From Dyella kyungheensis (GTDB lineage Bacteria; Pseudomonadota; Gammaproteobacteria; Xanthomonadales; Rhodanobacteraceae), in assembly GCF_016905005.1 (NCBI RefSeq), contig NZ_JADIKC010000001.1, positions 372,001 to 436,000 on the forward strand: a stretch of DNA of 64,000 nt. Reading direction: 5' to 3'. The notes beneath the pieces were generated by a model, which was given only the letters and a program-made list of their open reading frames with translations, did not search any database and was not told the DNA's origin. Both the position numbers and the translations under genes were made by a program. Positions 28,817 through 36,239 of this stretch are shown here, piece after piece. The stretch's first letter is position 1, and each line of letters starts with the position of its first letter.

Positions 28817-29482
28817 ATGCACGCTGCCTCCTTGTCCCTCGCCACCTTCGCACTGTTCCTGCCGGCCTGCTTTGCGCTCAACATGGCGCTTGGCCCGAAC
28901 AACGTGCTGTCCCTGTCCAACGGCGCACGAGTGGGCATTCGTACATCGGTGCTGGCCTCGTCGGGGAGATTGCTGGCGTTTGCGGTGATGATCGCCTTGT
29001 CCGGCGTTGGTCTCGGTGCACTGCTGCTTGCGTCGGAGCTGTGGTTCACCGCGCTCAAGCTGGGTGGCGCGTGCTATCTGGTATGGATCGGCGTGCGGTT
29101 GTTGCGCGCTCATCCCGCATCGCTGCCGGCGGCGATGGCGGAGCGCAACATGCAGGAAGCCCCGGGCCGCACTGGCACCTTGGCACGGCTGGCCAAGCAG
29201 GAATTCCTGGTGGCCGCGGGCAACCCCAAGGCGATCCTGATCTTCACCGCGTTCTTTCCGCAGTTCGTCGATCGCGCTCACTACGCCGCCAGCTTCACCT
29301 TGCTGGGCACGACGTTCCTGTTGCTGGAACTGGTCGCCATCGGCATCTATGCGGCACTCGGTGCGCGACTTGGCGCAGTTGCCCATCGGACGCAGGCATT
29401 TCGCTGGCTCAACCGCGTGAGCGGAAGCATGATGATCGGCTTTGGCGTCACGCTTGCCTTGCTGCGCCGGCCAGCGACCTGA
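28817..29482 (+). CDS. LysE-family amino-acid exporter (221 aa)
   Basis: Six hydrophobic segments are seen, with the family's N-terminal pattern LNMALGPNNVLSLSNGARVG and GACYLVWIGVRLLRA, and a later GNPKAILIFTAFFPQFV, which is typical of the RhtB/LysE family. It exports amino acids or related compounds through the inner membrane. The start at 28817 was chosen as the first Met before the first helix; the ribosome site is weak. It stands alone after the PD40 gene. Confidence 0.88.
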   Translation: MHAASLSLATFALFLPACFALNMALGPNNVLSLSNGARVGIRTSVLASSGRLLAFAVMIALSGVGLGALLLASELWFTALKLGGACYLVWIGVRLLRAHPASLPAAMAERNMQEAPGRTGTLARLAKQEFLVAAGNPKAILIFTAFFPQFVDRAHYAASFTLLGTTFLLLELVAIGIYAALGARLGAVAHRTQAFRWLNRVSGSMMIGFGVTLALLRRPAT

Positions 29483-29517
29483 GGCGAGACATCAGCTCGC
29501 GGCCCGCGCATGACGAG

Positions 29518-30180
29518 TCAGCCGCGTTGAGCGGCCGTGCCGGAAACATAGCGACTGCCGGGCACGCTCCAGCGCCACGGATGATCCTTGCCGACGCTGA
29601 TGCCGATGCGCGGACCGCCCACCACGTTCCTGGGCGGCGCCATGCCATCGTCGACGATGGCGAAGCCGTCCAGCGAGGTCACCAGATCGATGCCGTTCTG
29701 CGCGCCATTGATCGCCATCGCCTGGGTGAGACGGGCAGGTCCGCGACACAGGTCGCGGTCGTTCGCGATGCGTGGACGCGCGGCGCGCATCTGCGCAAGC
29801 CCCTGCAGCGGCTCCAGTGCGCGGATCAGCACGCCGCAACCGGAACCTTCCGGGCCGGACACGCAATTGGCGCACCAGTGCATGCCGTAGGTGAAGTAGA
29901 CATACATGTGGCCCGGCGGTCCGAACATCACGGCATTGCGCGGAGTCTTTCCGCGATAGGTATGCGCGGCCGGATCGATCGCGCCGGCATAGGCCTCCAC
30001 TTCCACGATGCGCCCCGCGCGACCATCCGCCGAAGCCAGCACCTTGTTGAGCAGGCGTGGTGCCAGCGTGGTGGCGGGGCGGTTGAAGAACGCGCGCGAC
30101 AAGGGTTTTCCCGGCCAGGCCACCGGTATTCTTTCAGCCATCCAAACGCTTCCGTGAGTGCTGTCCGTCTTCGTGGCCAT
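29518..30180 (-). CDS. DNA-3-methyladenine glycosylase, AAG/Mpg family (220 aa)
   Basis: The family signature is clear: LLNKVL, GRIVEVEAYAG with the catalytic Glu region, AAHTYRGKTPRNAVMFGPPGHMYVYFTYGMHWCANCV, and RGPARLTQAMAING. It excises alkylated and deaminated purines in base-excision repair. The start codon overlaps the stop of the upstream mug gene (TAATG at 30178-30182), showing translational coupling of two repair glycosylases. It is the second gene of the unit. Confidence 0.92.
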   Translation of the reverse strand: MATKTDSTHGSVWMAERIPVAWPGKPLSRAFFNRPATTLAPRLLNKVLASADGRAGRIVEVEAYAGAIDPAAHTYRGKTPRNAVMFGPPGHMYVYFTYGMHWCANCVSGPEGSGCGVLIRALEPLQGLAQMRAARPRIANDRDLCRGPARLTQAMAINGAQNGIDLVTSLDGFAIVDDGMAPPRNVVGGPRIGISVGKDHPWRWSVPGSRYVSGTAAQRG

Positions 30181-30689
30181 TACCGCACCGTGGCCAGATG
30201 CAGCGGCCGGTACGCATCGACCAGGCCGTCAAGCGAGAATGCGCGATTTCTTCCGCTGGGATTGGGCAACACCCAGACGATGGAACCTTCCATGGGCTCG
30301 GTTTGCCGGCCCCACGCAATCTCCCGTCGACCGCTCAGCGCGGCATACGCCGGTTTGCCCAGAAAGGCGACGAAGCGTGGCGCATGCCGGGCGATCTTCT
30401 GTCTGAATTGCGCCGCGGCAGTGGCGAACTCGTGAGGCGACAATTGATCGGCGCTGGCCGTCGGCCGCTGCACCACCGTCGTCAAGCCGTAACCGTAATC
30501 AAGAATGCGGCGATCCTGCTCGGGCGAAATCTCCATCGGGGTGAAACCCGCCCGATGCAGCACACGCCAGAACCGGTTGCTGCGGCTGACGAAATGATGG
30601 CCCGACGTGGCCGCTGTCATGCCAGGGTTGATGCCGCAAAACAGCACCGTTAGGCCTTCACCGATCCGGTCGGGAAGTTCGCTGCTCAT
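30180..30689 (-). CDS. mug: G/U mismatch-specific uracil DNA glycosylase (169 aa)
   Basis: The active-site motif GINPGMTAA (Asn in the first motif) and the second motif LPNPSGRNR are present, and FVSRSNRFWRVLHRAGF fits the Mug/TDG family. It would remove uracil or ethenocytosine from mismatches. The ATG at 30689 with AGGCGG just upstream is preferred over a GTG four codons earlier. It is coupled to the downstream alkyladenine glycosylase gene; the upstream TetR gene ends 16 bases before and may or may not be co-transcribed. Confidence 0.9.
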   Translation of the reverse strand: MSSELPDRIGEGLTVLFCGINPGMTAATSGHHFVSRSNRFWRVLHRAGFTPMEISPEQDRRILDYGYGLTTVVQRPTASADQLSPHEFATAAAQFRQKIARHAPRFVAFLGKPAYAALSGRREIAWGRQTEPMEGSIVWVLPNPSGRNRAFSLDGLVDAYRPLHLATVR

Positions 30690-30705
30690 CGCCGCCTGCA
30701 CGACA

Positions 30706-31335
30706 TCACCCGCACATCACCGCGATAGCCTTCTGCGCGAGCTTCTTCAGTTCCGTGCGTGAGCTGCCGGCGCGGGCGCGCACGGCCAGGCTGTGCATGG
30801 TTGCGGAGGCGAGCAGGGCGAGCGCCTTGGGATCGGCATCGGCGCCTACTTCTCCGCGCGTGCGCGCCAGTTTGAAGCGTGCCTCGAAATCGGCATCGAG
30901 CTTGCGGAAGCCGTCCGCGGCAAGCGTCTGGATCTGCTCGTCGAAGGGCGCTTCGGTAATCGCGGTGCCAACCACGAAACATCCGAGCGCCTGCTCGTCG
31001 CCGGAGAAGTAGATCGCCAGCGCCGCCTCGTAAACCTTCATCAAGGTCTCGGCCAGGGTTCCGCCGCTCGCGAAGGCCTTGTGCATCGCCTCGAATTTGC
31101 GCTCCCAGTAATGGGTGAGCGCCATGACGTAGATGTCGTGCTTGTCGCCGAACGCCGCGCGCAGGCTGGGCCGGTTCATGCCGGTGGCGGCCGAGATGTC
31201 GTCCAGCGAGGTGCCTGAATAACCCGTCTTCCAGAACGCCTCCGCGGCCTGGCGCAGGGCGGTTTCGGGCTCGTAGGCGCGAGGGCGGCCGCGCGGACGT
31301 TTTTCGGTCTTGGCTAGTTTTGTTCGTGATGGCAT
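30706..31335 (-). CDS. TetR/AcrR-family regulator (209 aa)
   Basis: Residues 20-70 form the TetR helix-turn-helix (ALRQAAEAFWKTGYSGTSLDDISAAT, with the recognition helix NRPSLRAAFGDKHDIYV). The start at 31335 has GGGAGG at 9 bases. It is divergent from an aldo/keto reductase gene 100 bases away, which is its likely target. The A+T-rich gap (31340-31400) should hold the promoters and operator; I see no clear strong palindrome. The effector is unknown. Confidence 0.9.
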   Translation of the reverse strand: MPSRTKLAKTEKRPRGRPRAYEPETALRQAAEAFWKTGYSGTSLDDISAATGMNRPSLRAAFGDKHDIYVMALTHYWERKFEAMHKAFASGGTLAETLMKVYEAALAIYFSGDEQALGCFVVGTAITEAPFDEQIQTLAADGFRKLDADFEARFKLARTRGEVGADADPKALALLASATMHSLAVRARAGSSRTELKKLAQKAIAVMCG

Positions 31336-31435
31336 AAAAACTTGCCTCCCTTCGATTGTCGGATTATTATCCTACTCAGTACAAAATTCAATGGTGTCGG
31401 AGCCGGTCTCCGCGCACCGGCTATTGAGCACTGCC

Positions 31436-32377
31436 ATGAGTTCGACCGAATACCTTCGCCATACCCGTATCCCGCTTGCGCACGGCGGCGGCGCGATGCC
31501 AGCCGTCGGATTCGGCACGCTGATCGCCGATCGCTCTGCGGCCAGCCGGTCGGTCACGGCGGCGCTGCAAACCGGCTTTCGCCACCTCGATGCCGCCGAG
31601 CGCTACCTCAACGAAGACGTGGTCGGCGATGCAGTGAAGCAAGCCTTCGACGCCGGCACGCTGACGCGCGAAGAGCTCTTCGTGACCAGCAAGCTGTGGA
31701 ACACCAATCATCGCCCCGAGCGGGTCCGGCCCGCGTTCGAGGCAAGCCTTCGTCGGCTGCAACTCGATTACCTCGATCTGTACCTGGTGCACACGCCGTT
31801 TGCGTTCCAGCCCGGCGACGAGATGGATCCGCGTGACGAGCATGATCACCCGATCTACGACACCGGCGTCACCCTGGCCGACACATGGCGTGCGATGGAG
31901 CGACTGGTGGATGAAGGGCGCTGCCGGGCGATCGGCCTGTCCGACATCACGCTGCCGGCGCTGAAGGAGATTGTCGCCGTGGCGCGCATCCAGCCGGCCG
32001 TGGTGCAGGTGGAAAGCCACCCTTATCTGCCGGAATGGGAACTGCTCGAGTTCTGTCGGCAACACGGCATCGTGCTGCTCGCCTTCGCGCCACTGGGCCA
32101 TGGCATGGAACCGCGCATCACCGACGATCCCCTGATCCAGGCGATTGCGCGTCGCGTCGACCAGACCCCGGCCCAGGTGGCGCTGTCCTGGGCAGTGCAG
32201 CGCGGGACGGCCTTCCTCACCACGTCCACCAACCCGGCGCATATCGAGCAGAACTTCGATATCGCACGGCTGCCCGACGATGCCATGCAGGCGATGCGAC
32301 AAGGCATCGACACCCGCGTGCGCCTCAACGCGGTGGTGGAGACCGGCGTGCCGGGTTTCGTTCCGCGGCGCGCGTGA
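31436..32377 (+). CDS. Aldo/keto reductase (313 aa)
   Basis: The TIM-barrel motifs are present: GFGTLIADR, HLDAAERYLNED with Asp and Tyr of the tetrad, VTSKLWN with Lys, and LYLVHTPF with His. The C-terminal TSTNPAHIEQNFDI matches the NADPH-binding site of the family. It reduces aldehydes or ketones with NADPH. The start at 31436 was chosen as the first Met in a good context; an in-frame upstream extension overlaps the TetR gene. It is divergent from TetR and its stop is 4 bases from that of the convergent MOSC fusion gene. Confidence 0.9.
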   Translation: MSSTEYLRHTRIPLAHGGGAMPAVGFGTLIADRSAASRSVTAALQTGFRHLDAAERYLNEDVVGDAVKQAFDAGTLTREELFVTSKLWNTNHRPERVRPAFEASLRRLQLDYLDLYLVHTPFAFQPGDEMDPRDEHDHPIYDTGVTLADTWRAMERLVDEGRCRAIGLSDITLPALKEIVAVARIQPAVVQVESHPYLPEWELLEFCRQHGIVLLAFAPLGHGMEPRITDDPLIQAIARRVDQTPAQVALSWAVQRGTAFLTTSTNPAHIEQNFDIARLPDDAMQAMRQGIDTRVRLNAVVETGVPGFVPRRA

Positions 32378-32381
32378 GACG

Positions 32382-34136
32382 TTACAGATCGAGTTCGATA
32401 TCGTTCTCGGGCCGCGCGCAACAGATCAGCACGTTGCCATTGGCCGGCGCGTCGATGGGGTCGGGATCGTAGCGAACCCGGCCGGCGATCAGCGCGGTTT
32501 CGCAGGTATGGCACACGCCCATGCGGCACGACCAGCGCACGGGCACATCGCACGCCTCGGCGAACTCCAGCAGGCTCTCGTAGCTGTCGGACCAGGGTAG
32601 CGACAGGCCGCTTCGACTGAAGGAGACGGTTGGCCCGTGTCCTTGCGCGCCGACCGGTGGATGCGGCGGGCGCGTGGGCGCGGCAGCGATACCTGGCGTG
32701 ATCGATGCCTCGCTGCCGAAGGTCTCGCTGTGAATGTTCGTGCTCGCCACGCCGATGCTGTCGAGACCGGCGATCATTGCCGTCATGAAGGCGGCAGGGC
32801 CGCACAGATAGAACTGCGCCGTGACGGGCACGCCCAGCTTCTGGAGGGTGGCTGCGCTGATGCGTTCGGACACATCGAAGTCGCGGCCCTGGCGATCCTC
32901 GGCGCGCGGCTGGCTATAGGCCACCAGCGTATGGACATGCGGCAAGGCGCCGAGCAGTCGACGGACTTCCTGGGCAAAGACTTCTTCGGCGCCATTGCGT
33001 GCGCCATGGATCCAGTACACCTCGCGATTCGTAGCGCCGCCATCGGCCACCAGCTGATGCAGCATGCCCAGCACCGGCGTGATGCCGATGCCGGCACTCA
33101 GGAAAACCATCGGCTGGTCGCCGGCCTGCAGATGAAACGTCCCGCGCGGCGCACTGACCTCGATCAGGTCGCCTGCGTGTACCTTGTCGTGGATGTAGCG
33201 ACTGCCTTCGCCGCTGCCCCGTTTGACACTGACCCGGTACATGCCCTCTTCGCCCACGTTGGAGAGCGAATAGCTGCGGGTGAGCGGTGTGCCGCCGTCC
33301 GCAGGCGCGATGCGCAACACCACGAACGATCCTGCCGCTGGAGGAGCCAACGCTGGCGGCTCGGTGGCGGCCAGCAGCAACGAAGTCACCTCGTCACTCT
33401 CCCGCGTCACGCTGGCCACCTTGAGCCGGCGAAAGCCTTGCCACGCGACATCGGGAAGGACGGCGGTCAACCCCGCATTGCCCTGCAGCTTGCCGGTGTT
33501 CGCCAGCATCGCGTCGAACGATTGCTTCCAACCCGGACTGAGCGAAGGCTCGCTCGACGCGCGACGGAGGCGATCATCCGGATGGCCGGGCAGGTAGAGC
33601 AGGCCGTCGACCTCGGCGACGGTCATTTTTTCCCGGCCTTGCTCGACCAGAACGATCTCGTCGCCCGCGCCGATCTCGCCTTCTTCCAGTACGCGGAAAT
33701 AGAACCCGGGGCGGCGATGCGAGACCAGCAGCGCCGGCATGCGCGGCTCATCCATGCGTATGCCGACGCGATAGCAGGTGACGCGCGGCTGCGATACCTC
33801 GAACAGTGCGCCGCCGATGCGATAGCGATCGCCGATGCACACTTCGTCATCCGGCAGCCCATCGATGGTGAGATTCTCGCCGAACATGCCGTATTCGCTC
33901 AGCGATCGGCTCAGCACCTGTTCCCAGTAGCGGTAGGAGGCAAGCTGGTAGACCATCACCGCGCGGTGCACGCCGCCGTGGCCTTCCAGGTCGCCTTGTC
34001 CATCGCCATCGAGGTTGAGGCGCCGCGCCATCACGCGCCCGCTGACCGGGCGCTTCCATACGGCCGTCCGAACAATCTTGCCTCGCCATGCCACGTCCGC
34101 GGGCAGGCCGACATTGATGGAAACGACGTGACCCAT
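32382..34136 (-). CDS. MOSC domain-ferredoxin reductase-2Fe-2S ferredoxin fusion (584 aa)
   Basis: Three domains lie in order. Residues 1-215 are a YiiM-like MOSC domain with GHGGVHRAVMVY, YGMFGENLT and QPRVTCYRVG, where Cys121 is the likely molybdenum-cofactor ligand. Residues 230-470 are an FAD/NAD ferredoxin reductase (TRSYSLSN, GIGITPVLGML, YLCGPAAFM). The C-terminal 95 residues are a plant-type 2Fe-2S ferredoxin with CRMGVCHTC and a fourth Cys in LICCA. Thus electrons can pass from NAD(P)H to the MOSC centre within one chain. By family it may reduce N-hydroxylated compounds. It follows tehA by 93 bases. Confidence 0.92.
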   Translation of the reverse strand: MGHVVSINVGLPADVAWRGKIVRTAVWKRPVSGRVMARRLNLDGDGQGDLEGHGGVHRAVMVYQLASYRYWEQVLSRSLSEYGMFGENLTIDGLPDDEVCIGDRYRIGGALFEVSQPRVTCYRVGIRMDEPRMPALLVSHRRPGFYFRVLEEGEIGAGDEIVLVEQGREKMTVAEVDGLLYLPGHPDDRLRRASSEPSLSPGWKQSFDAMLANTGKLQGNAGLTAVLPDVAWQGFRRLKVASVTRESDEVTSLLLAATEPPALAPPAAGSFVVLRIAPADGGTPLTRSYSLSNVGEEGMYRVSVKRGSGEGSRYIHDKVHAGDLIEVSAPRGTFHLQAGDQPMVFLSAGIGITPVLGMLHQLVADGGATNREVYWIHGARNGAEEVFAQEVRRLLGALPHVHTLVAYSQPRAEDRQGRDFDVSERISAATLQKLGVPVTAQFYLCGPAAFMTAMIAGLDSIGVASTNIHSETFGSEASITPGIAAAPTRPPHPPVGAQGHGPTVSFSRSGLSLPWSDSYESLLEFAEACDVPVRWSCRMGVCHTCETALIAGRVRYDPDPIDAPANGNVLICCARPENDIELDL

Positions 34137-34229
34137 GGCTCGTCTCTCTGCGCTTGCGGGGCAGGTGGGAAGACATGCTACTAGCCTCGACGATGCGGTG
34201 CCCGGCACGGAGGAGGGCTGCGTGCCAGC

Positions 34230-35186
34230 TCATTGCACCGACCACAGCCTTCCTTGCCAAAGCATGCGCAGCGTCGCCACCGTCATCAGCAGAATGATCA
34301 GGTTGCCACCCACGAACAGGTACGGTGCAAGCAGGGCCCAAGGCCCGGTTTCGCCGTGTGCGATCAGGCGCAACGGCGCCGTGGCCAGCGCCGTGACACC
34401 GAAGGTGAAGCCCCAATAGCTCACCGAGAATGGCTGCGCGCGTATCCATGGCAGCAGGCGCAGGAGTACCACGCCGATCATCAGTCCGTAGGCGAGCATC
34501 GCGTGGATGAACAAATCCGGCGGCCCGTGGCTCACGTTGATATACGCAAGCGCACCCACCGTCGGCGGTGCCAGCTGGATGCCCAGGGTGGGGCGCATCA
34601 TCGGCGGCATCGGCTCGGCGGTGTAAAGGCGGTGAAGCAGTACGGCATCGATCGCCAGCCAGGTAAACGCCCCGGCACCGAACGCCAGCTCGCCCCAGTC
34701 GGCGTAGCCAAGGTTCGCCACCACGGCGGCCGCCACGAACGATCCGCCCACCACCGGCAGATAAAGCGCGGCGGTGGTGTGCGTCTTGTCCCGTCCGCCT
34801 TCCCACAGCATGCCGGTCAGCCACACGGCGAAAGCGATCGTGTAGAGAAAGCCCAGCACGAACAGCAGCCATGCCAGCGAGTGCGAATAGCGCAGCACGG
34901 CGGCCGCGATCACCATGGCGGTGAGGCCGGCCAGGCCGACGAAGCAACATTGCACCGGGTGATTGATCTCGGCGAGCGCGGCAGGTCGCGCATAGATCCA
35001 CTTGGCCGCGTACAGCACCAACAGGCAGAGCCAGATCAGCGTGGCGGCGGCCAGCAACAACTCGCCCACCAGTGAAGGCAGGCCCCACACGTCGTGCGCG
35101 GCCCGCCACGCGTTGCCCAGGCCACCCACGCCAAGCACGATGCCAAAGAAGCTGGCGGGAACGATGGGCAGCTTGCGCAGTGCCAC
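34230..35186 (-). CDS. tehA: TehA-like SLAC1-family dicarboxylate/tellurite-resistance transporter (318 aa)
   Basis: The start is a GTG at 35186 with GGAGGC 8 bases upstream, giving a protein close to the usual 330 residues; the open frame extends further but its extra 124 residues are Arg/Cys-rich and unlikely to be coding. It has about ten hydrophobic helices and the family start KLPIVPASFFGIVLGVGGL, plus the SLAC1-type VSYWGFTFGVTALATAPLRL near the end. The family transports anions or dicarboxylates across the inner membrane and gives tellurite resistance when overexpressed. It precedes the MOSC fusion gene on the same strand. Confidence 0.88.
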   Translation of the reverse strand: MALRKLPIVPASFFGIVLGVGGLGNAWRAAHDVWGLPSLVGELLLAAATLIWLCLLVLYAAKWIYARPAALAEINHPVQCCFVGLAGLTAMVIAAAVLRYSHSLAWLLFVLGFLYTIAFAVWLTGMLWEGGRDKTHTTAALYLPVVGGSFVAAAVVANLGYADWGELAFGAGAFTWLAIDAVLLHRLYTAEPMPPMMRPTLGIQLAPPTVGALAYINVSHGPPDLFIHAMLAYGLMIGVVLLRLLPWIRAQPFSVSYWGFTFGVTALATAPLRLIAHGETGPWALLAPYLFVGGNLIILLMTVATLRMLWQGRLWSVQ

Positions 35187-35427
35187 GGTGGAGCGCCTCC
35201 ATGATGCCAGCGGCCCGCGAAGGCGCAGCCTTCCGCATGCCACCGTAGTCAGCCGGACGGGCTGATGCCATTGCACCTTGGTATGGCCGCTCGCCTGCCG
35301 TGGCGGAATGCCACGGCGGGCGCGGCGCGCAGGGAGAGGTCGCGGCAGGCATAACGCGCTAGCATCGGCACAGATGCCGTCACGCCCTGCGTTGCGCGCA
35401 CTCGCTTTGACACGAGGAGCCAGCCCG

Positions 35428-35676
35428 ATGATTCTCGCCGTATTCCTTCTCGCTCCGCATGACGTGAAAACCGAGCACGTCGACGAAGCTCCCGAACTGC
35501 TGGAGCGCGATAGCCGCTGGTTTTCGTTGCGAGGCGGTCCGCGCCAGCCACAGGCCACCGATCGCGTATGGGATCCCGTGGCTGTCTATGCTCCCGACGA
35601 ACTCAGCGAAGAAGAGTTCCAGGACCTCTACGAACTCAATCGGCCGCAGGTGCCGGAGCTGAACCTGAAGTATTGA
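35428..35676 (+). CDS. Small hypothetical protein (82 aa)
   Basis: The ATG at 35428 has GAGGAG at 9 bases, which supports the start; an in-frame extension to 35278 is not needed. The protein begins with a short hydrophobic stretch (MILAVFLLAP) but is otherwise polar, with an acidic region (DELSEEEFQDLYELN). I recognise no family. Its 3' end overlaps the convergent secreted-protein gene by 41 bases, which makes one of the two less certain. Confidence 0.5.
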   Translation: MILAVFLLAPHDVKTEHVDEAPELLERDSRWFSLRGGPRQPQATDRVWDPVAVYAPDELSEEEFQDLYELNRPQVPELNLKY

Positions 35677-35941
35677 CCACCACGGCGCTCGCCTGGCCGC
35701 TGGGCAGCACGGTTTGCGGAGCGAGCTGCGAGGGGTAATCGATATCCCAGTCCGAGCGCCCGTTGATGCGGCTGCTCGAGACCTCGCTCGCTGGCTCGCG
35801 GTGGGGCGCGCTGCGTGCGTTGGATGGGCTTGTGGGCTCCGCGCCGGCGGCGTGGCTGGCGCCCCGTGCAGCCAGCAGTGGGGACGAGGCCAGTGCCAGC
35901 AGCAGCGTGCTGGCGAGAATGCGCTTGCGTTTGACGGTCAT
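35636..35941 (-). CDS. Small secreted hypothetical protein (101 aa)
   Basis: A signal peptide is evident (MTVKRKRILASTLLLALASS, cleavage after LLAARG or GASHA). The mature part is disordered, rich in Ser, Ala and Pro, with a short NGRSDWDIDYPSQLAPQ segment. The start at 35941 follows a weak ribosome site. It overlaps the convergent 82-residue gene by 41 bases. It is divergent from the hybrid kinase gene, and two palindromes lie in the gap. Confidence 0.5.
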   Translation of the reverse strand: MTVKRKRILASTLLLALASSPLLAARGASHAAGAEPTSPSNARSAPHREPASEVSSSRINGRSDWDIDYPSQLAPQTVLPSGQASAVVVNTSGSAPAPAAD

Positions 35942-36020
35942 GACATGAAGTCCGATAGGAGCGGCGACCACGCGCCTGAATGGCTCCCTGCGTGAAGAAG
36001 GCACTTTCGTTACGGAGCGC

Positions 36021-36050
36021 CTAATTTTGTCCAGAATTGGATAATATTAG
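36021..36050. promoter_or_regulatory. Palindromic operator-like element 1
   Basis: CTAATTTTGTCCA (36021-36033) and TGGATAATATTAG (36038-36050) are inverted arms of 13 bases with two mismatches and a 4-base spacer. The AT-rich site stands out from the GC-rich background. It is 48 bases (centre to centre) from a second palindrome with a similar TTTTGT-CA core. Confidence 0.5.
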
Positions 36051-36072
36051 TCGACCCGCTGCGCGTCAAATA

Positions 36073-36094
36073 TTTTGTTCATGATTGAACAAAA
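36073..36094. promoter_or_regulatory. Palindromic operator-like element 2
   Basis: TTTTGTTCA and TGAACAAAA are perfect 9-base inverted arms around TGAT. It resembles element 1, suggesting one regulator binds both sites between the divergent secreted-protein gene and hybrid kinase gene. The regulator is not identified. Confidence 0.5.
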
Positions 36095-36239
36095 ATACAG
36101 GATCACAGAAAAAGGGAAGGGCTCGAGAAGTCGCAACCTGTACGAAGCCAAAGCCGGCATTCCGTGCAACCTGTGTTTGACGGGTCGTACACGAACGCAG
36201 GGTGAGCATGCTGATTGATTAGCGAAGAGGTGGTTCAAC

